Shown here piece after piece: positions 24,594 through 33,633 of a stretch of DNA of 64,000 nt; the first letter of the stretch is position 1, and each line of letters begins with the position of its first letter. Made by a program: the position numbers and the translations under genes. Origin of the DNA: Ralstonia sp. RRA (GTDB taxonomy: Bacteria; Pseudomonadota; Gammaproteobacteria; Burkholderiales; Burkholderiaceae); the NCBI RefSeq assembly GCF_037023145.1, contig NZ_CP146091.1, positions 1,984,001-2,048,000 on the forward strand, in the 5' to 3' direction. The notes below the pieces were generated by a model. It was not told the origin of the DNA and did no database searches. It was given only the letters and a program-made list of their open reading frames with translations.

Positions 24594-24920
24594 ATGCAAA
24601 CCCAGAAAATTCGACAGCGACTCGAGCACGCCGAGCACACCATCGCCCAACTGTCTGAACTGTGTATGTCGCAGCAAGGCGTGCCCGACGCGCTCAAGCA
24701 GTCCGTCGAGCAGTTGGATGAACAAGCCCGCCAATGTCACGCCCGGCTGGAGAACACCCAGGATACGCAGGCGCTCGTGCAGGCCGTCGACCAGTTGGAA
24801 GCCGCGTCGGACCGCGCCAAGATGGCATGCCAAAACGCTGGCAAGATCGACCACAGCGTGCACTCCGCCGTCATGCGCACGCACGACGAGCTGTCGCGCC
24901 TGAAGCACCACCTGCACTAA
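24594..24920 (+). CDS. Small predicted coiled-coil protein, function unknown
   Basis: A 108-residue, highly polar, almost entirely helical protein. Heptad-like spacing runs throughout (IRQRLEHAEHTIAQLSELC, LKQSVEQLDEQARQCHARLE, LVQAVDQLEAASDRAKMAC), with three regularly placed Cys and a His-rich end. There is no signal peptide or membrane segment. A good Shine-Dalgarno sequence (AGGAG, 7 bases before the ATG) supports real expression. No neighbour overlaps it; the HAD gene lies 236 bp upstream and ntrC is convergent. I do not recognise the family. Confidence 0.7.
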   Translation: MQTQKIRQRLEHAEHTIAQLSELCMSQQGVPDALKQSVEQLDEQARQCHARLENTQDTQALVQAVDQLEAASDRAKMACQNAGKIDHSVHSAVMRTHDELSRLKHHLH

Positions 24921-24940
24921 GCGCGGCGGCACAGCCCCGG

Positions 24941-24977
24941 AAAAAAAGAGGGCGGATCCCCTCTCGGAAATCCGCCC
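24941..24977 (-). terminator. Intrinsic terminator of ntrC
   Basis: Leftward transcript: GGGCGGAT / ATCCGCCC, an 8-bp stem (24977-24970 with 24957-24950), then CTCTTTTTTT. It follows the ntrC stop by about 55 bp. Confidence 0.85.
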
Positions 24978-25033
24978 AATCCCAATCGCCAAGCTCGACG
25001 ATATTCGGTGGGGCCGTCTGCGCTGACACTGCG

Positions 25034-26542
25034 TCAGTCGAAGCCCAGCTCCTGCAATTTGCGCGTGATCGTGTTGCGGCCGATGCCCAGGCGGGTGGCG
25101 GCTTCCACGCGGCGTCCGCGCGTCACGCCAAGTGCGGCTTCGAGGATCGCCTTTTCGAAGCGGCGCGTGAGCGCGTCCATCACATCCGGCTGACCGGCTT
25201 CGAGCATGGCCTTGGCCTCGCCCGCAAGCGCGCGCTCCCAGCCGGCGGTGGCCGATGCACCTGCAGCGGTCGCCGCAAGCGCATCGCTCGACAGCCCGGC
25301 GCCGTATGGCTCACCGCCATACGAAGGCTCCCCGACAAACACCGGCCGTGCCGTTCCGGCATCGGCGGCAGCGGGCAGCGCCTGCGCGCTACCCCGTACA
25401 AGGTCGTACGGCAGATCCTTGATCTCGATGGTCTGCGCCGGCGCCATCACGGTCAGCCAGTTGCAGAGGTTTTCGAGCTGGCGCACGTTGCCCGGGAACG
25501 GCAGTGTGGCAACGTGTGCCAGCGCCTCGTCCGACATGCGCTTGGGCTCGACGCCCAGTTCCTTCGCACTCTTCTGCAGGAAGTGGCGCGCCAGCAGCGT
25601 GATGTCTTCCGGGCGCTCACGCAGCGCCGGCAGGCGCAGGCGGATCACGTTCAGACGGTGGAACAAGTCCTCGCGGAACAGGCCGTCCTTGACACGCGTT
25701 TCCAGGTTCTGGTGCGTGGCCGCAATGACGCGCACGTTGGCCTTGAGCGGGTTGTGTCCACCCACGCGATAGAAGTGTCCGTCCGACAGCACGCGCAACA
25801 GGCGTGTCTGCAGATCGAACGGCATATCGCCGATTTCATCGAGGAACAGCGTACCGCCCTCGGCCTGTTCAAAGCGGCCGCGGCGCATGGTCTGCGCGCC
25901 GGTGAAGGCGCCGCGCTCATGACCGAACAGCTCCGATTCGAGCAGGTCTTTCGGGATTGCCGCCGTGTTCAGCGCGATGAACGGACCGCTCGCACGCGGA
26001 CTGTGCTTGTGCAGCGCGCGGGCCACCAGCTCCTTACCCGTGCCCGATTCCCCGGTAATCAGCACCGTCACGTTCGACTGCGACAGGCGGCCAATCGCGC
26101 GGAACACGTCCTGCATGGCCGGCGCCTGGCCAAGAATCTCAGGCGCATCGCTCAGGCGATCGTCGATCTCCTCTTCACGCAGGCTTTCTTCCAGCGCGCG
26201 GCGGATCAACTCGACTGCGCGATCCACGTCGAACGGCTTGGCGAGGTATTCGAAGGCACCGCCCTGGAATGCCGCCACGGCGCTGTCCAGGTCGGAATAC
26301 GCGGTCATGATGATGACCGGCAGCCCTGGATGCTTGGCCTTGATGGCCTGCAGCAGGTCCAGCCCCGAGCCGCCCGGCATGCGCACATCGGAAATCAGCA
26401 CTTGCGGCGTTTCTTCATCCAGCGCATTGAGCGCATCGCGCGCGTTGGTGAAACTGCGCGACAGCAGGCTCTCGCGTGCCAGTGCTTTTTCAAGGACCCA
26501 GCGGATGGATTGATCGTCGTCGACTATCCAGATTGGCTTCAT
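25034..26542 (-). CDS. glnG: Nitrogen regulation response regulator NtrC (GlnG)
   Basis: A 502-residue sigma-54 activator. The receiver domain (1-120) has phospho-acceptor Asp52 in [10 protein letters not shown] and Lys at the KP motif (AKPFD). The AAA+ domain (about 138-370) has Walker A GESGTGKE at 164-171 and GAFTGA at 211-216, the sigma-54 contact loop. A Fis-type helix-turn-helix ends the protein ([20 protein letters not shown]). A long Ala/Gly/Pro-rich segment precedes it. The start at 26542 ([10 protein letters not shown]) fits the receiver. It follows ntrB by 67 bp and should act at the GCAC-N7-GTGC boxes near glnA. Confidence 0.96.
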   Translation of the reverse strand: MKPIWIVDDDQSIRWVLEKALARESLLSRSFTNARDALNALDEETPQVLISDVRMPGGSGLDLLQAIKAKHPGLPVIIMTAYSDLDSAVAAFQGGAFEYLAKPFDVDRAVELIRRALEESLREEEIDDRLSDAPEILGQAPAMQDVFRAIGRLSQSNVTVLITGESGTGKELVARALHKHSPRASGPFIALNTAAIPKDLLESELFGHERGAFTGAQTMRRGRFEQAEGGTLFLDEIGDMPFDLQTRLLRVLSDGHFYRVGGHNPLKANVRVIAATHQNLETRVKDGLFREDLFHRLNVIRLRLPALRERPEDITLLARHFLQKSAKELGVEPKRMSDEALAHVATLPFPGNVRQLENLCNWLTVMAPAQTIEIKDLPYDLVRGSAQALPAAADAGTARPVFVGEPSYGGEPYGAGLSSDALAATAAGASATAGWERALAGEAKAMLEAGQPDVMDALTRRFEKAILEAALGVTRGRRVEAATRLGIGRNTITRKLQELGFD

Positions 26543-26609
26543 GTGTTGGTTCGTCTGCTTGACTTCGTCTTTGCCTGGGTCCTCGTGCGCTGCGTGCGCC
26601 GATAAGGCG

Positions 26610-27809
26610 TCAGTGCAGCGGCACAAGAATGCGGAAATCGGTCTGGCCCGGCCTGCTCTCGCACTCGATCAGGCCATCGTGCTGCTGCACGAAGGTCTGC
26701 GCGAGCGTCAGGCCCAGCCCGCTTCCCCCCTCCCGTCCGGACACCAGCGGGAAGAAGATTCGCTCGCGGATGTCCTCCGGAATCCCAGGACCGTTGTCCA
26801 CTACATGCAAGTCCAATGCCAGCTTGTAAAGACGTTTTGCAATCGTGACTTGTCGTGCCACACGCGTGCGCAAAATGATCTCGCCATCGCCCTGTGCGAT
26901 GCGAGGCCCCAGCGCATGTGCCGCGTTGTGAACGATGTTGAGGACTGCCTGGATCAGTTGTTCCTTGTCGCCGCGGAACTCCGGCAGGCTGGCGTCGTAG
27001 TCCCGCACGATGCGCAAGCCGTGCGGAAACTCCGCCAGCACGACGGAACGCACGCGCTCCAGCACCTCGTGGATGTTCACGTCGCCCACGATATGCGGGT
27101 GCCGGTGCGGCTCCAGCAGGCGGTCCACCAGCGTCTGCAGCCGGTCGGACTCCTTGATGATGACCTGGGTGTATTCGCGCAACGACCGCTCGGGCAGTTC
27201 GAACTCCAGCAACTGCGCCGCACCACGGATACCGCCGAGCGGGTTCTTGATCTCGTGCGCGAGGTTGCGGATCAGTTCCTTGTTGGCGGAGGTGAGGTCC
27301 AGCAGACGCTCTTCACGCTCGCTGCGGATCTTCTGCTCATTGGGCAGCAGCTCCAGCAGCACGGCGCCCGGCGCAAAGTCGAGGGCGCCCACCACTGCGT
27401 GCGCATGCAAAGGCTCATGGCCGGGGCGGTCGAGCGATACATCGCGCCGCTTGGCGTCGAACTGGCGAGCGGCCACCGTGGCGATCATTTCCGCCAACTC
27501 GGACGGGTCGGCAAACAGCTCATACAGCGAGATCTCCACCAACTGGCGGCGAGACACGGCCAGGGCGGCTTCAGCGGCGGGGTTGGCGTAGTAGATCGTC
27601 AGCGACGGATGGCGGACGAACAAGACGGGATTGGGCACCGCGTCGAGCCCGGGGTACAACGGCGGCGCGTTGGGCGAGAACGGAATGGGCGGCGGCCCAT
27701 CGATGGTGTCGCCGGTGTCGATGTCAGAACCGGCGAACGCTGACGGCACGGGGGGCGTCGTCTGTTCCTGGTCATCGCGGCGTGCCGCTTTGCGGATCAG
27801 TCGACGCAT
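26610..27809 (-). CDS. glnL: Nitrogen regulation sensor histidine kinase NtrB (GlnL)
   Basis: A 399-residue soluble kinase/phosphatase that phosphorylates NtrC and is controlled by PII. An N-terminal PAS domain (about 50-160, NPVLFVRHPSLTIYYANPAAE) is followed by the H-box with His185 (RNLAHEIKNPLGGIRGAAQL) and an ATPase domain with VLNIVHNAAHAL, VDNGPGIPEDIRERIF and GGSGLGLTLAQ motifs. About 45 Pro-rich residues precede the PAS domain. The ATG at 27809 is directly preceded by an in-frame GTG (27812), with AAGGAG eight bases before the GTG, so either may be used. It starts 7 bp after the DUF4124 gene. Confidence 0.95.
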   Translation of the reverse strand: MRRLIRKAARRDDQEQTTPPVPSAFAGSDIDTGDTIDGPPPIPFSPNAPPLYPGLDAVPNPVLFVRHPSLTIYYANPAAEAALAVSRRQLVEISLYELFADPSELAEMIATVAARQFDAKRRDVSLDRPGHEPLHAHAVVGALDFAPGAVLLELLPNEQKIRSEREERLLDLTSANKELIRNLAHEIKNPLGGIRGAAQLLEFELPERSLREYTQVIIKESDRLQTLVDRLLEPHRHPHIVGDVNIHEVLERVRSVVLAEFPHGLRIVRDYDASLPEFRGDKEQLIQAVLNIVHNAAHALGPRIAQGDGEIILRTRVARQVTIAKRLYKLALDLHVVDNGPGIPEDIRERIFFPLVSGREGGSGLGLTLAQTFVQQHDGLIECESRPGQTDFRILVPLH

Positions 27810-27816
27810 CACTCGG

Positions 27817-28338
27817 TTACTCCTTGAGGTTACCCAACTCCCGGCGGATGGAATCGACATTGGCCTGGCTGCGCTCGATGTCACTCTTCAACTGCGCGGT
27901 GCGGTCGAGATACTTCTGATAGTTACGTTCATTGCCCTGGCGCTCGGGCTGGCCGTTGTTGTATTCGGCCTTCAACGCCTGGAGCTTGCGCTCCTCGTCT
28001 GCCAATTCTGTTTCCAGCACCTGGCGGCGTTCGCCGTCACGTGCCTTCTGCGTGGCGCTGTCCACACGCGGGAAGCCACCACCTGCATTGCCCTGCGCCG
28101 GAGCCGGTGCAGCCCCTGCACTGCGCGGGCTGCGCGTACCTGGCACGGTCACCACATCGGGCAGCGTCAGCTTCTTGCAGCCCTTCGTGTTGCCGCTGTT
28201 GCGGTATTCCGGCACGCCGTTCGGGCCGCTGCACAGGTAGACATCATCCGCATGCGCGGGCACCTGCACGGACAACGCAGCAAACGCTGCCACGGCGGAA
28301 AGCAATCCGCATGCGATGCGTGAAGAAGGACGGAACAT
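27817..28338 (-). CDS. DUF4124 domain-containing exported protein
   Basis: A 173-residue protein with a signal peptide (MFRPSSRIACGLLSAVAAFA then ALSVQVPAHA), a small DUF4124-type domain just after it (DDVYLCSGPNGVPEYRNSGNTKG onward), and a long C-terminal coiled coil (about 105-173, RRQVLETELADEERKLQALKAEY onward). Cys residues in the DUF4124 part suggest a disulfide. A gene of this kind between glnA and ntrB is common in Burkholderiaceae. Its function is unknown and need not relate to nitrogen. The start at 28338 is set by the signal peptide. Confidence 0.85.
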   Translation of the reverse strand: MFRPSSRIACGLLSAVAAFAALSVQVPAHADDVYLCSGPNGVPEYRNSGNTKGCKKLTLPDVVTVPGTRSPRSAGAAPAPAQGNAGGGFPRVDSATQKARDGERRQVLETELADEERKLQALKAEYNNGQPERQGNERNYQKYLDRTAQLKSDIERSQANVDSIRRELGNLKE

Positions 28339-28416
28339 GAGATGGAACCTGGCGAAACGTCGATCGGGCGCCGGAATCCGGCGGACGATCATTCTAGCCA
28401 CAAAACCCTGCCCCGC

Positions 28417-28447
28417 AAAAAGGAAGGGCGACCTACGCCGCCCTTCC
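28417..28447 (-). terminator. Intrinsic terminator of glnA
   Basis: Leftward: GGAAGGGCG / CGCCCTTCC, a 9-bp stem (28447-28439 with 28430-28422) with an 8-base loop, followed by TTTTT (28421-28417). It sits 50 bp after the glnA stop and before DUF4124-ntrB-ntrC, so most glnA transcription should stop here and the downstream genes need read-through or their own promoter. Confidence 0.85.
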
Positions 28448-28496
28448 CCTCACAACCGTCTCTTCGCCCCGACACATCGGCCGGGGCGCTCGCGCA

Positions 28497-29912
28497 TTAC
28501 AGCGAGTAGTACATGTCGAACTCGATCGGGTGCGTGGTCATGCGGAAGCGCGTGACTTCTTCCATCTTCAGCTCGATGTAGGCGTCGATCATCGAGTTGG
28601 AGAACACGCCACCGCGGGTCAGGAACTCGCGATCCTTGTCCAGGTGCTCCAGAGCCGAATCCAGGCTTGCGCACACGGTCGGGATCTTTGCATCCTCTTC
28701 CGGCGGCAGGTCGTACAGGTTCTTGTCGGCAGCTTCGCCCGGGTGGATCTTGTTCTGCACGCCATCCAGACCAGCCATCAGCAGGGCCGAGAAGCCCAGG
28801 TACGGGTTCATCAGCGGATCCGGGAAGCGCGTTTCGATACGGCGGCCCTTCGGGTTCGCAACGTACGGAATACGGATCGAAGCCGAACGGTTACGGGCCG
28901 AGTAGGCCAGCTTGACCGGAGCCTCGAAGCCCGGCACCAGACGCTTGTACGAGTTCGTACCCGGGTTGGTGATGGCGTTCAGCGCGCGAGCATGCTTGAT
29001 GATGCCGCCGATGTAGTACAGCGCGAATTCCGACAGACCGGCGTAGCCGTTGCCTGCGAACAGGTTCTGGCCGTCCTTCCACACCGACTGGTGAACGTGC
29101 ATGCCCGAACCGTTGTCGCCCACGACCGGCTTCGGCATGAACGTGGCGGTCTTGCCGTAGGTGTGTGCGACGTTCTGGATCACGTACTTTTGCAGTTGGG
29201 TCCAGTCGGCGCGTTGCACCAGCGTGCTGAACTTCGTGCCGATTTCGTTCTGGCCTTGGCCAGCCACTTCGTGGTGGTGCACTTCAACCGGAATGCCCAG
29301 CGATTCGAGAATCAGGCACATTTCCGAGCGCATGTCTTGGAACGTGTCGATCGGGGCAACCGGGAAGTAGCCGCCCTTCTTGCCCGGACGGTGGCCCGAG
29401 TTGCCGTGCTCGAATTCCTTGCCCGACGACCACGGGGCTTCTTCGGATTGGATCTTCACGAAGCAGCCTTGCATGTCGACGTTCCACGTCACGCCGTCGA
29501 AAATGAAGAATTCGGGTTCCGGACCGAAGTAGGCGGTGTCGCCCAGGCCGGTGCTCTTCAGGTAGGCTTCAGCGCGCTTGGCGATCGAGCGCGGGTCGCG
29601 GTCGTAGCCCTTGCCGTCCGACGGCTCGACCACGTCGCAGGTCAGCACCAGGGTCGGCTCTTCGTAGAACGGGTCGACGTGGGCGGTGTTTGCATCCGGC
29701 ACCAGCAGCATGTCCGACGCTTCGATGCCCTTCCAGCCGGCGATCGACGAGCCGTCGAATGCGTGGCCGCTTTCGAACTTGTCTTCGTCGAAATGCGAGA
29801 CGGGAACCGAGACGTGCTGCTCTTTACCCTTGGTATCGGTGAAGCGGAAATCGACGAACTTGACGTCGTTTTCCTTCACGAGCTTCATCACGTCTGCAAT
29901 GCTTTGGGACAT
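28497..29912 (-). CDS. glnA: Type I glutamine synthetase
   Basis: A 471-residue dodecameric enzyme making glutamine from glutamate and ammonia. It has the beta-grasp N-domain, ligand motifs ([69 protein letters not shown]) and Tyr400 in [10 protein letters not shown], the position adenylylated by GlnE in GSI-beta enzymes. I start at the ATG at 29912 ([16 protein letters not shown]), with AGGAGAATGGC before it. It is driven by a sigma-54 promoter and upstream NtrC boxes. Confidence 0.97.
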   Translation of the reverse strand: MSQSIADVMKLVKENDVKFVDFRFTDTKGKEQHVSVPVSHFDEDKFESGHAFDGSSIAGWKGIEASDMLLVPDANTAHVDPFYEEPTLVLTCDVVEPSDGKGYDRDPRSIAKRAEAYLKSTGLGDTAYFGPEPEFFIFDGVTWNVDMQGCFVKIQSEEAPWSSGKEFEHGNSGHRPGKKGGYFPVAPIDTFQDMRSEMCLILESLGIPVEVHHHEVAGQGQNEIGTKFSTLVQRADWTQLQKYVIQNVAHTYGKTATFMPKPVVGDNGSGMHVHQSVWKDGQNLFAGNGYAGLSEFALYYIGGIIKHARALNAITNPGTNSYKRLVPGFEAPVKLAYSARNRSASIRIPYVANPKGRRIETRFPDPLMNPYLGFSALLMAGLDGVQNKIHPGEAADKNLYDLPPEEDAKIPTVCASLDSALEHLDKDREFLTRGGVFSNSMIDAYIELKMEEVTRFRMTTHPIEFDMYYSL

Positions 29913-30059
29913 GCCATTCTCCTGGTAGCGCAATAACGCAAAGTATTGTGAGCCGGTAGTGTGACGGATCGCTGCGACCGCCCTCACCCCCGAAACATCT
30001 TCTTCTCGCCAGGGACGTCCGGCACCGCCAAACGCCCTGGAAAAGACCGCGGGAATCTT

Positions 30060-30075
30060 AGCAGAAAGCATGCCA
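30060..30075 (-). promoter_or_regulatory. Sigma-54 promoter of glnA
   Basis: On the minus strand TGGCATGCTTTCTGCT matches TGGCACR-N4-TTGCW at 10 of 12 defined positions, keeping the -24 GG and -12 GC. Transcription would begin near 30050, leaving a leader of about 138 bases before glnA. Confidence 0.7.
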
Positions 30076-30229
30076 GTGTCACCCCGATGACGGGCATGCG
30101 CTCCCGCAAATAGTGCAGCGCCGCGCCAGCCCATGCCTGACACGGTGCGACGGCATCAAGCCGCCGGTGCAGACACCTTGGGCGAAATCGGCCGCGCGGG
30201 AGCCTTGCTGTTCAGGCAGGATAGCAAAC

Positions 30230-30287
30230 GCACAATAATGGTGCGCAAAAATCAGCGTAGCACCACTTAAGTGCACCGCGGCGGTGC
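30230..30287. promoter_or_regulatory. Three NtrC-type enhancer boxes upstream of glnA
   Basis: Three GCAC-N7-GTGC inverted repeats occur: GCACAATAATGGTGC (30230-30244), GCACCACTTAAGTGC (30260-30274) and GCACCGCGGCGGTGC (30273-30287), the last two overlapping by two bases. The E. coli NtrC sites have the same GCAC-N7-GTGC core. They lie about 185-230 bp upstream of the predicted sigma-54 start, a workable enhancer distance. Confidence 0.75.
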
Positions 30288-30365
30288 TCGCACCGTTCCG
30301 GTGAATTCCACCCGCATCATGTGACGGCAACGCTAGAATGATTGTTTTCCCTTTCGCCGATTGCC

Positions 30366-30842
30366 ATGACTGCCACCACACTCACCCGCGAGTCCCTGCT
30401 GGAAGCGGCCACCGCCCGCCGCGAGGCCGACCAGCTCCAGTACTTCGGCGCCCTGTCGCCGCAAGAAGCTGCCGCCCTGCTCGCGGCCGATCCGCAGGCC
30501 CATCTGGTGGACGTGCGCACGCGTGCTGAGCTGGACTGGGTCGGTACGCCCGACGTGGCACCCGATCAGTTCACACACGTGGAGTGGAACCAGTACCCGG
30601 GCGGCGTGCGCAACGCGAACTTCCTCAGCGCACTGGAAGCGGCCGTGCCGAAGGACGTGCCGGTGCTGTTCCTGTGCCGAAGCGCAGCGCGCTCCAAGCA
30701 CGCCGCCGTAGCGGCCGCACAGGCCGGCTACACGTTGGCGATGGATGTATTGGAGGGTTTTGAAGGCGCCAAGGACAGCGAAGGCCATCGCAAGACGGTG
30801 GAAGGCTGGTGCTTCCGCGGCTTGCCGTGGCACGGCGCATAA
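30366..30842 (+). CDS. Rhodanese-like domain protein
   Basis: A 158-residue single rhodanese domain. The conserved VDVRTRAELDWVG (CH2 motif A) lies at 48-60, and the active-site loop LFLCRSAARSKHAA has Cys104 as persulfide carrier, with six loop residues (CRSAAR) as in sulfurtransferases. Acceptor unknown. The start is the ATG at 30366; a TTG eight codons earlier is unlikely. A -10-like TAGAAT lies at 30334-30339. It diverges from glnA across the NtrC boxes, so these may also influence it. Confidence 0.88.
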   Translation: MTATTLTRESLLEAATARREADQLQYFGALSPQEAAALLAADPQAHLVDVRTRAELDWVGTPDVAPDQFTHVEWNQYPGGVRNANFLSALEAAVPKDVPVLFLCRSAARSKHAAVAAAQAGYTLAMDVLEGFEGAKDSEGHRKTVEGWCFRGLPWHGA

Positions 30843-30866
30843 GGCCGTCCACGGCATTCAAGACGA

Positions 30867-31685
30867 TCAGGGCGCCGTTGCGGCGTCCGCCTCAATGATC
30901 TCGCCGCCCAGTGCCAGCGCGCCTTCGCGCAGCACCACGTAGGCGCGCGCCACGGCTTCGGGCGAACCCTTCACCCCTAGGTCGATGTGCGAGCGGGCAT
31001 AGCGCTCACCGCGCGCTGCATCACCCACACTGGGCAGGCTGAACACCTTCACGCCATCGAACTCGGCCTCGATGCGCTCCATCAGCGGCGTCAGCCGCGA
31101 CTCCGGCAGGCCAAACACCAGGAACGAGCGCTCTTCGCGTGGGGCGCGGTGGAATTGATCGGCGTAGTAGGTGTCGAGCACCCACTCCATCATCGGCCAC
31201 GCCATTACCGGAAAGCCCGGCATGAAGTGGTGATGCGCCACCGAGAACCCGGGGATGCGGTTGTAGCTGTTCGGGATGATGCGCGCGCCCTGCGGGAACT
31301 CGCCCATCTTGAAGCGATGCTGGTTCTCGGGCGTGGTGAGATCGGCCTTGACCGGATCGCCGGCAGCGGTGTCGGCGATGCGCTGCGCAATCAGTTCACG
31401 CGCCTCAGGATGCAGCTCCAGCGGCACGCCCAGCGCGGCGGCGGCGCATTGGCGTGTGTGGTCATCGGGCGTAGCACCGATACCGCCGGTACAGAACACC
31501 ACGTCGTCGCCGGCGAGCGTGCGCTTGAGCACGCTGGTGATGCGCGCGGGCTGGTCGCCAACGTACTCGGCCCATTCCAGCGCAAGGCCGCGCTCGGCCA
31601 GTACTTCGATCAGCTTGCGCAGGTGCTTGTCTTCGCGGCGGCCGGAGAGGATCTCGTCGCCGATGATGATCATGCCGAAAGCCAT
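30867..31685 (-). CDS. CinA/MoCF-domain protein (molybdopterin-binding family)
   Basis: A 272-residue protein with an N-terminal molybdopterin-binding (MoCF) domain: GMIIIGDEILSGRREDKHL, then VVFCTGGIGATPDDHTRQCAAAALG, the GGxGxTxDD motif shared by CinA, MogA and MoeA. It resembles the N-terminal part of CinA (competence/damage-inducible protein A) without the C-terminal nicotinamide-nucleotide amidase domain. Its role may be nucleotide-pyrophosphate hydrolysis, inferred from family members. It lies 15 bp after the EI24-type gene, probably the last gene of a leftward run from 35463. Confidence 0.85.
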   Translation of the reverse strand: MAFGMIIIGDEILSGRREDKHLRKLIEVLAERGLALEWAEYVGDQPARITSVLKRTLAGDDVVFCTGGIGATPDDHTRQCAAAALGVPLELHPEARELIAQRIADTAAGDPVKADLTTPENQHRFKMGEFPQGARIIPNSYNRIPGFSVAHHHFMPGFPVMAWPMMEWVLDTYYADQFHRAPREERSFLVFGLPESRLTPLMERIEAEFDGVKVFSLPSVGDAARGERYARSHIDLGVKGSPEAVARAYVVLREGALALGGEIIEADAATAP

Positions 31686-31700
31686 GTCAGTCAGTCCTTG

Positions 31701-32570
31701 TTAATCTGGGCGATTCGCGCGGGGCAGTTCAATGGTCGTGACGTCGATGACGGTGGCTTCGACCATGCGTGCGGGCGGCGCCTCGGCACGCAGGCGCGTG
31801 AGCGCGCGCAGGCAGAAATGGCCGAACCACAGCGCCGAGAAGATGAAGATCAGCACATACAGCCAGATGACGGCGATGGCGATGATCGGGAACAGCACAA
31901 TCGTCACCACCGAAGACACCCACAGCAGGGTGGGCGCCGAGCCCAGCATGCCGACCGCAATGCCGATGCCCAACAGCGGCAACCGGTAGCGCTGCATGAT
32001 CGCGCGGCGCTCTTCGGGCGTGGCGTGATCGGCCAGCGCGTCGTAGGTCATCAGGCGGTAGGTCAGCCAGCCCCACAGCAGCGGGGGGATCAACGCGAAG
32101 AACGGTGGGATCAGCCACAAAGGCAGCGTGACGATCGCCACCAGGATGAACACCAGCGTGCACAGCAGCGCATGCATCACGCTGCCCACCACCGAGCCGC
32201 CCTTGCGGCGCTCCAGTTGCGGGTAGCTGCGATCCAGAAAACGCATGACCGGCGGCACCGCCGTCACGCTCACAAAAACGAGGATCGACACGACAATCAC
32301 CGGCACCAGCAACGTGATGACCAGCAGCGGTGCGATGGCCGACCACAAACCCGACATGCCGATGGTATTGAGGCCGCTCTTGATCCAGCCCATGAACGTC
32401 CAGCTTTCCACGGCGTTTCTGGCGATACCGTTCATGGCATCCCAGCCGAAGTACAGGACAGCGCCCCACACCACCACGGCAACGATGAACGGAAAAACCG
32501 TCAGGAACAGCATGCGCGGATGCAGTTGCGAGAGCAGCGCGCGGCCAAACGAGCGAATCAGGTCGTTCAT
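31701..32570 (-). CDS. EI24/CysZ-like multi-pass membrane protein
   Basis: A 289-residue inner-membrane protein with about five to six helices. It starts MNDLIRSFGRALLSQLHPRM and has long hydrophobic pairs separated by a central helix, with PLWLIPPFFALIPPLLWGWLTYRLMTYDALADHATPEERR, the pattern of the EI24 domain family that includes the sulfate permease CysZ. No cys genes are nearby, so sulfate transport is not supported by context. It follows the sterol desaturase-family gene by 87 bp. Confidence 0.8.
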   Translation of the reverse strand: MNDLIRSFGRALLSQLHPRMLFLTVFPFIVAVVVWGAVLYFGWDAMNGIARNAVESWTFMGWIKSGLNTIGMSGLWSAIAPLLVITLLVPVIVVSILVFVSVTAVPPVMRFLDRSYPQLERRKGGSVVGSVMHALLCTLVFILVAIVTLPLWLIPPFFALIPPLLWGWLTYRLMTYDALADHATPEERRAIMQRYRLPLLGIGIAVGMLGSAPTLLWVSSVVTIVLFPIIAIAVIWLYVLIFIFSALWFGHFCLRALTRLRAEAPPARMVEATVIDVTTIELPRANRPD

Positions 32571-32657
32571 GCAGGAGTCGGAAAATCAGGGAGCGGACAG
32601 CCTAGCACAGCAGGCCGACATGCTGCCGGCACCGTCTCAGGCCACGCAGAGTGCCCC

Positions 32658-33632
32658 TCAGGCGCGGCCAATCAGACGCTTGAAGCCAAGCCATTGCTGG
32701 CGCAGCACGCCGCGTCCGTAGTCGCGCGAACGGCCTTGCGGCGCGGGGAGCTGATCGCGGATGCCGGTGGCGTGATAGTCCGGCGAGAAGATGGCGGTGC
32801 CAAACAGCATGTCCCACCACGGGAACAGCACGCCGAAGTTACAGCCCCCCAGCACGCCCGGTTTGCCCGGCACCTCATGCCCGAGGCCGATGGCGTGGTG
32901 CAGCCGGTGAAAGCGCGGCGAGATCAGCAGCCGCTCACCCAGCCAGCCGAAGTGCAACCGCACATTGGCGTGCTGCAAGCTTTGCAGCAGTTGGGAAATC
33001 GCAACCAGCAGCACGTACTGCGACGGCTCCACGCCAATCACCAGCGCCGCGATGGCAAACACTGCACCACGCAGCACATCGTCCAGAATGTGATTGCGGT
33101 CATCCGACCACATCGTCATCTGCTGCTGGCTGTGGTGCAGCGAATGCAGGTTCCACCACCAGTGGAACTTGTGCGACAGGCGGTGGTACCAGTAATCGAG
33201 CAGGTCGAACAGCACCAGATAGATCAGGAAGCTAACGATGGCGACCGACGTGACGCCCGGCCACCAGTCCTCCACGTTCAGGTGCGCCCAGCCCCAGAAA
33301 CGCAGCTTGCCGTCTAGGTCGTCGATCAGCGGCTGCAGCGTGAAGAACAGCAGCAGTGGGAAGAAGCCGAGGCGGTGGAACAGCGTGTAGAAAATGTCGG
33401 CGCGCACGGCCTTGCGATCGTGCATCGGCTCCACCGGGCGCCAGCGCTCCAGCGGGCGCAGAACCAGCAGCAGCACGGCGATCTGCACCAGCCCCATCAG
33501 CAGCCACTCGGTGCCGGGATACGCATCCTCAACGTAGCCACCCAGGCCAATTGCATAGGTGATCGGCATCACGATGTGCTGAAACAGCACATCCTGCGCT
33601 TGCGTGAAGGTGTCGGCAATCCAGTCGAACAT
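32658..33632 (-). CDS. Sterol desaturase (fatty acid hydroxylase) family protein
   Basis: A 324-residue membrane di-iron oxygenase. Its histidine boxes are HRLSH (150-154), HSLHH (163-167) and HRLHH further on, preceded by several hydrophobic segments including LLMGLVQIAVLLLVL. Members hydroxylate or desaturate lipids; the bacterial substrates are mostly unknown. The start is the ATG at 33632 (MFDWIADTF), 1 bp after the stop of the NodB-type deacetylase gene, so the two are translationally coupled. The frame is open 9 codons upstream, within the preceding gene. Confidence 0.87.
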   Translation of the reverse strand: MFDWIADTFTQAQDVLFQHIVMPITYAIGLGGYVEDAYPGTEWLLMGLVQIAVLLLVLRPLERWRPVEPMHDRKAVRADIFYTLFHRLGFFPLLLFFTLQPLIDDLDGKLRFWGWAHLNVEDWWPGVTSVAIVSFLIYLVLFDLLDYWYHRLSHKFHWWWNLHSLHHSQQQMTMWSDDRNHILDDVLRGAVFAIAALVIGVEPSQYVLLVAISQLLQSLQHANVRLHFGWLGERLLISPRFHRLHHAIGLGHEVPGKPGVLGGCNFGVLFPWWDMLFGTAIFSPDYHATGIRDQLPAPQGRSRDYGRGVLRQQWLGFKRLIGRA

Positions 33633-33633
33633 G

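Noticed and set aside
24734..26605. A 623-codon plus-strand frame over ntrC and the coiled-coil gene
   Set aside because: It overlaps both genes, and the ntrC motifs (Asp52, GAFTGA, Fis helix-turn-helix) are unambiguous on the other strand.
33356..33632. Possible frameshift or split in the sterol-desaturase-family gene, suggested by long overlapping minus frames
   Set aside because: The main frame is continuous from MFDWIADTF through all three histidine boxes to a single stop. The other frames carry no motif.
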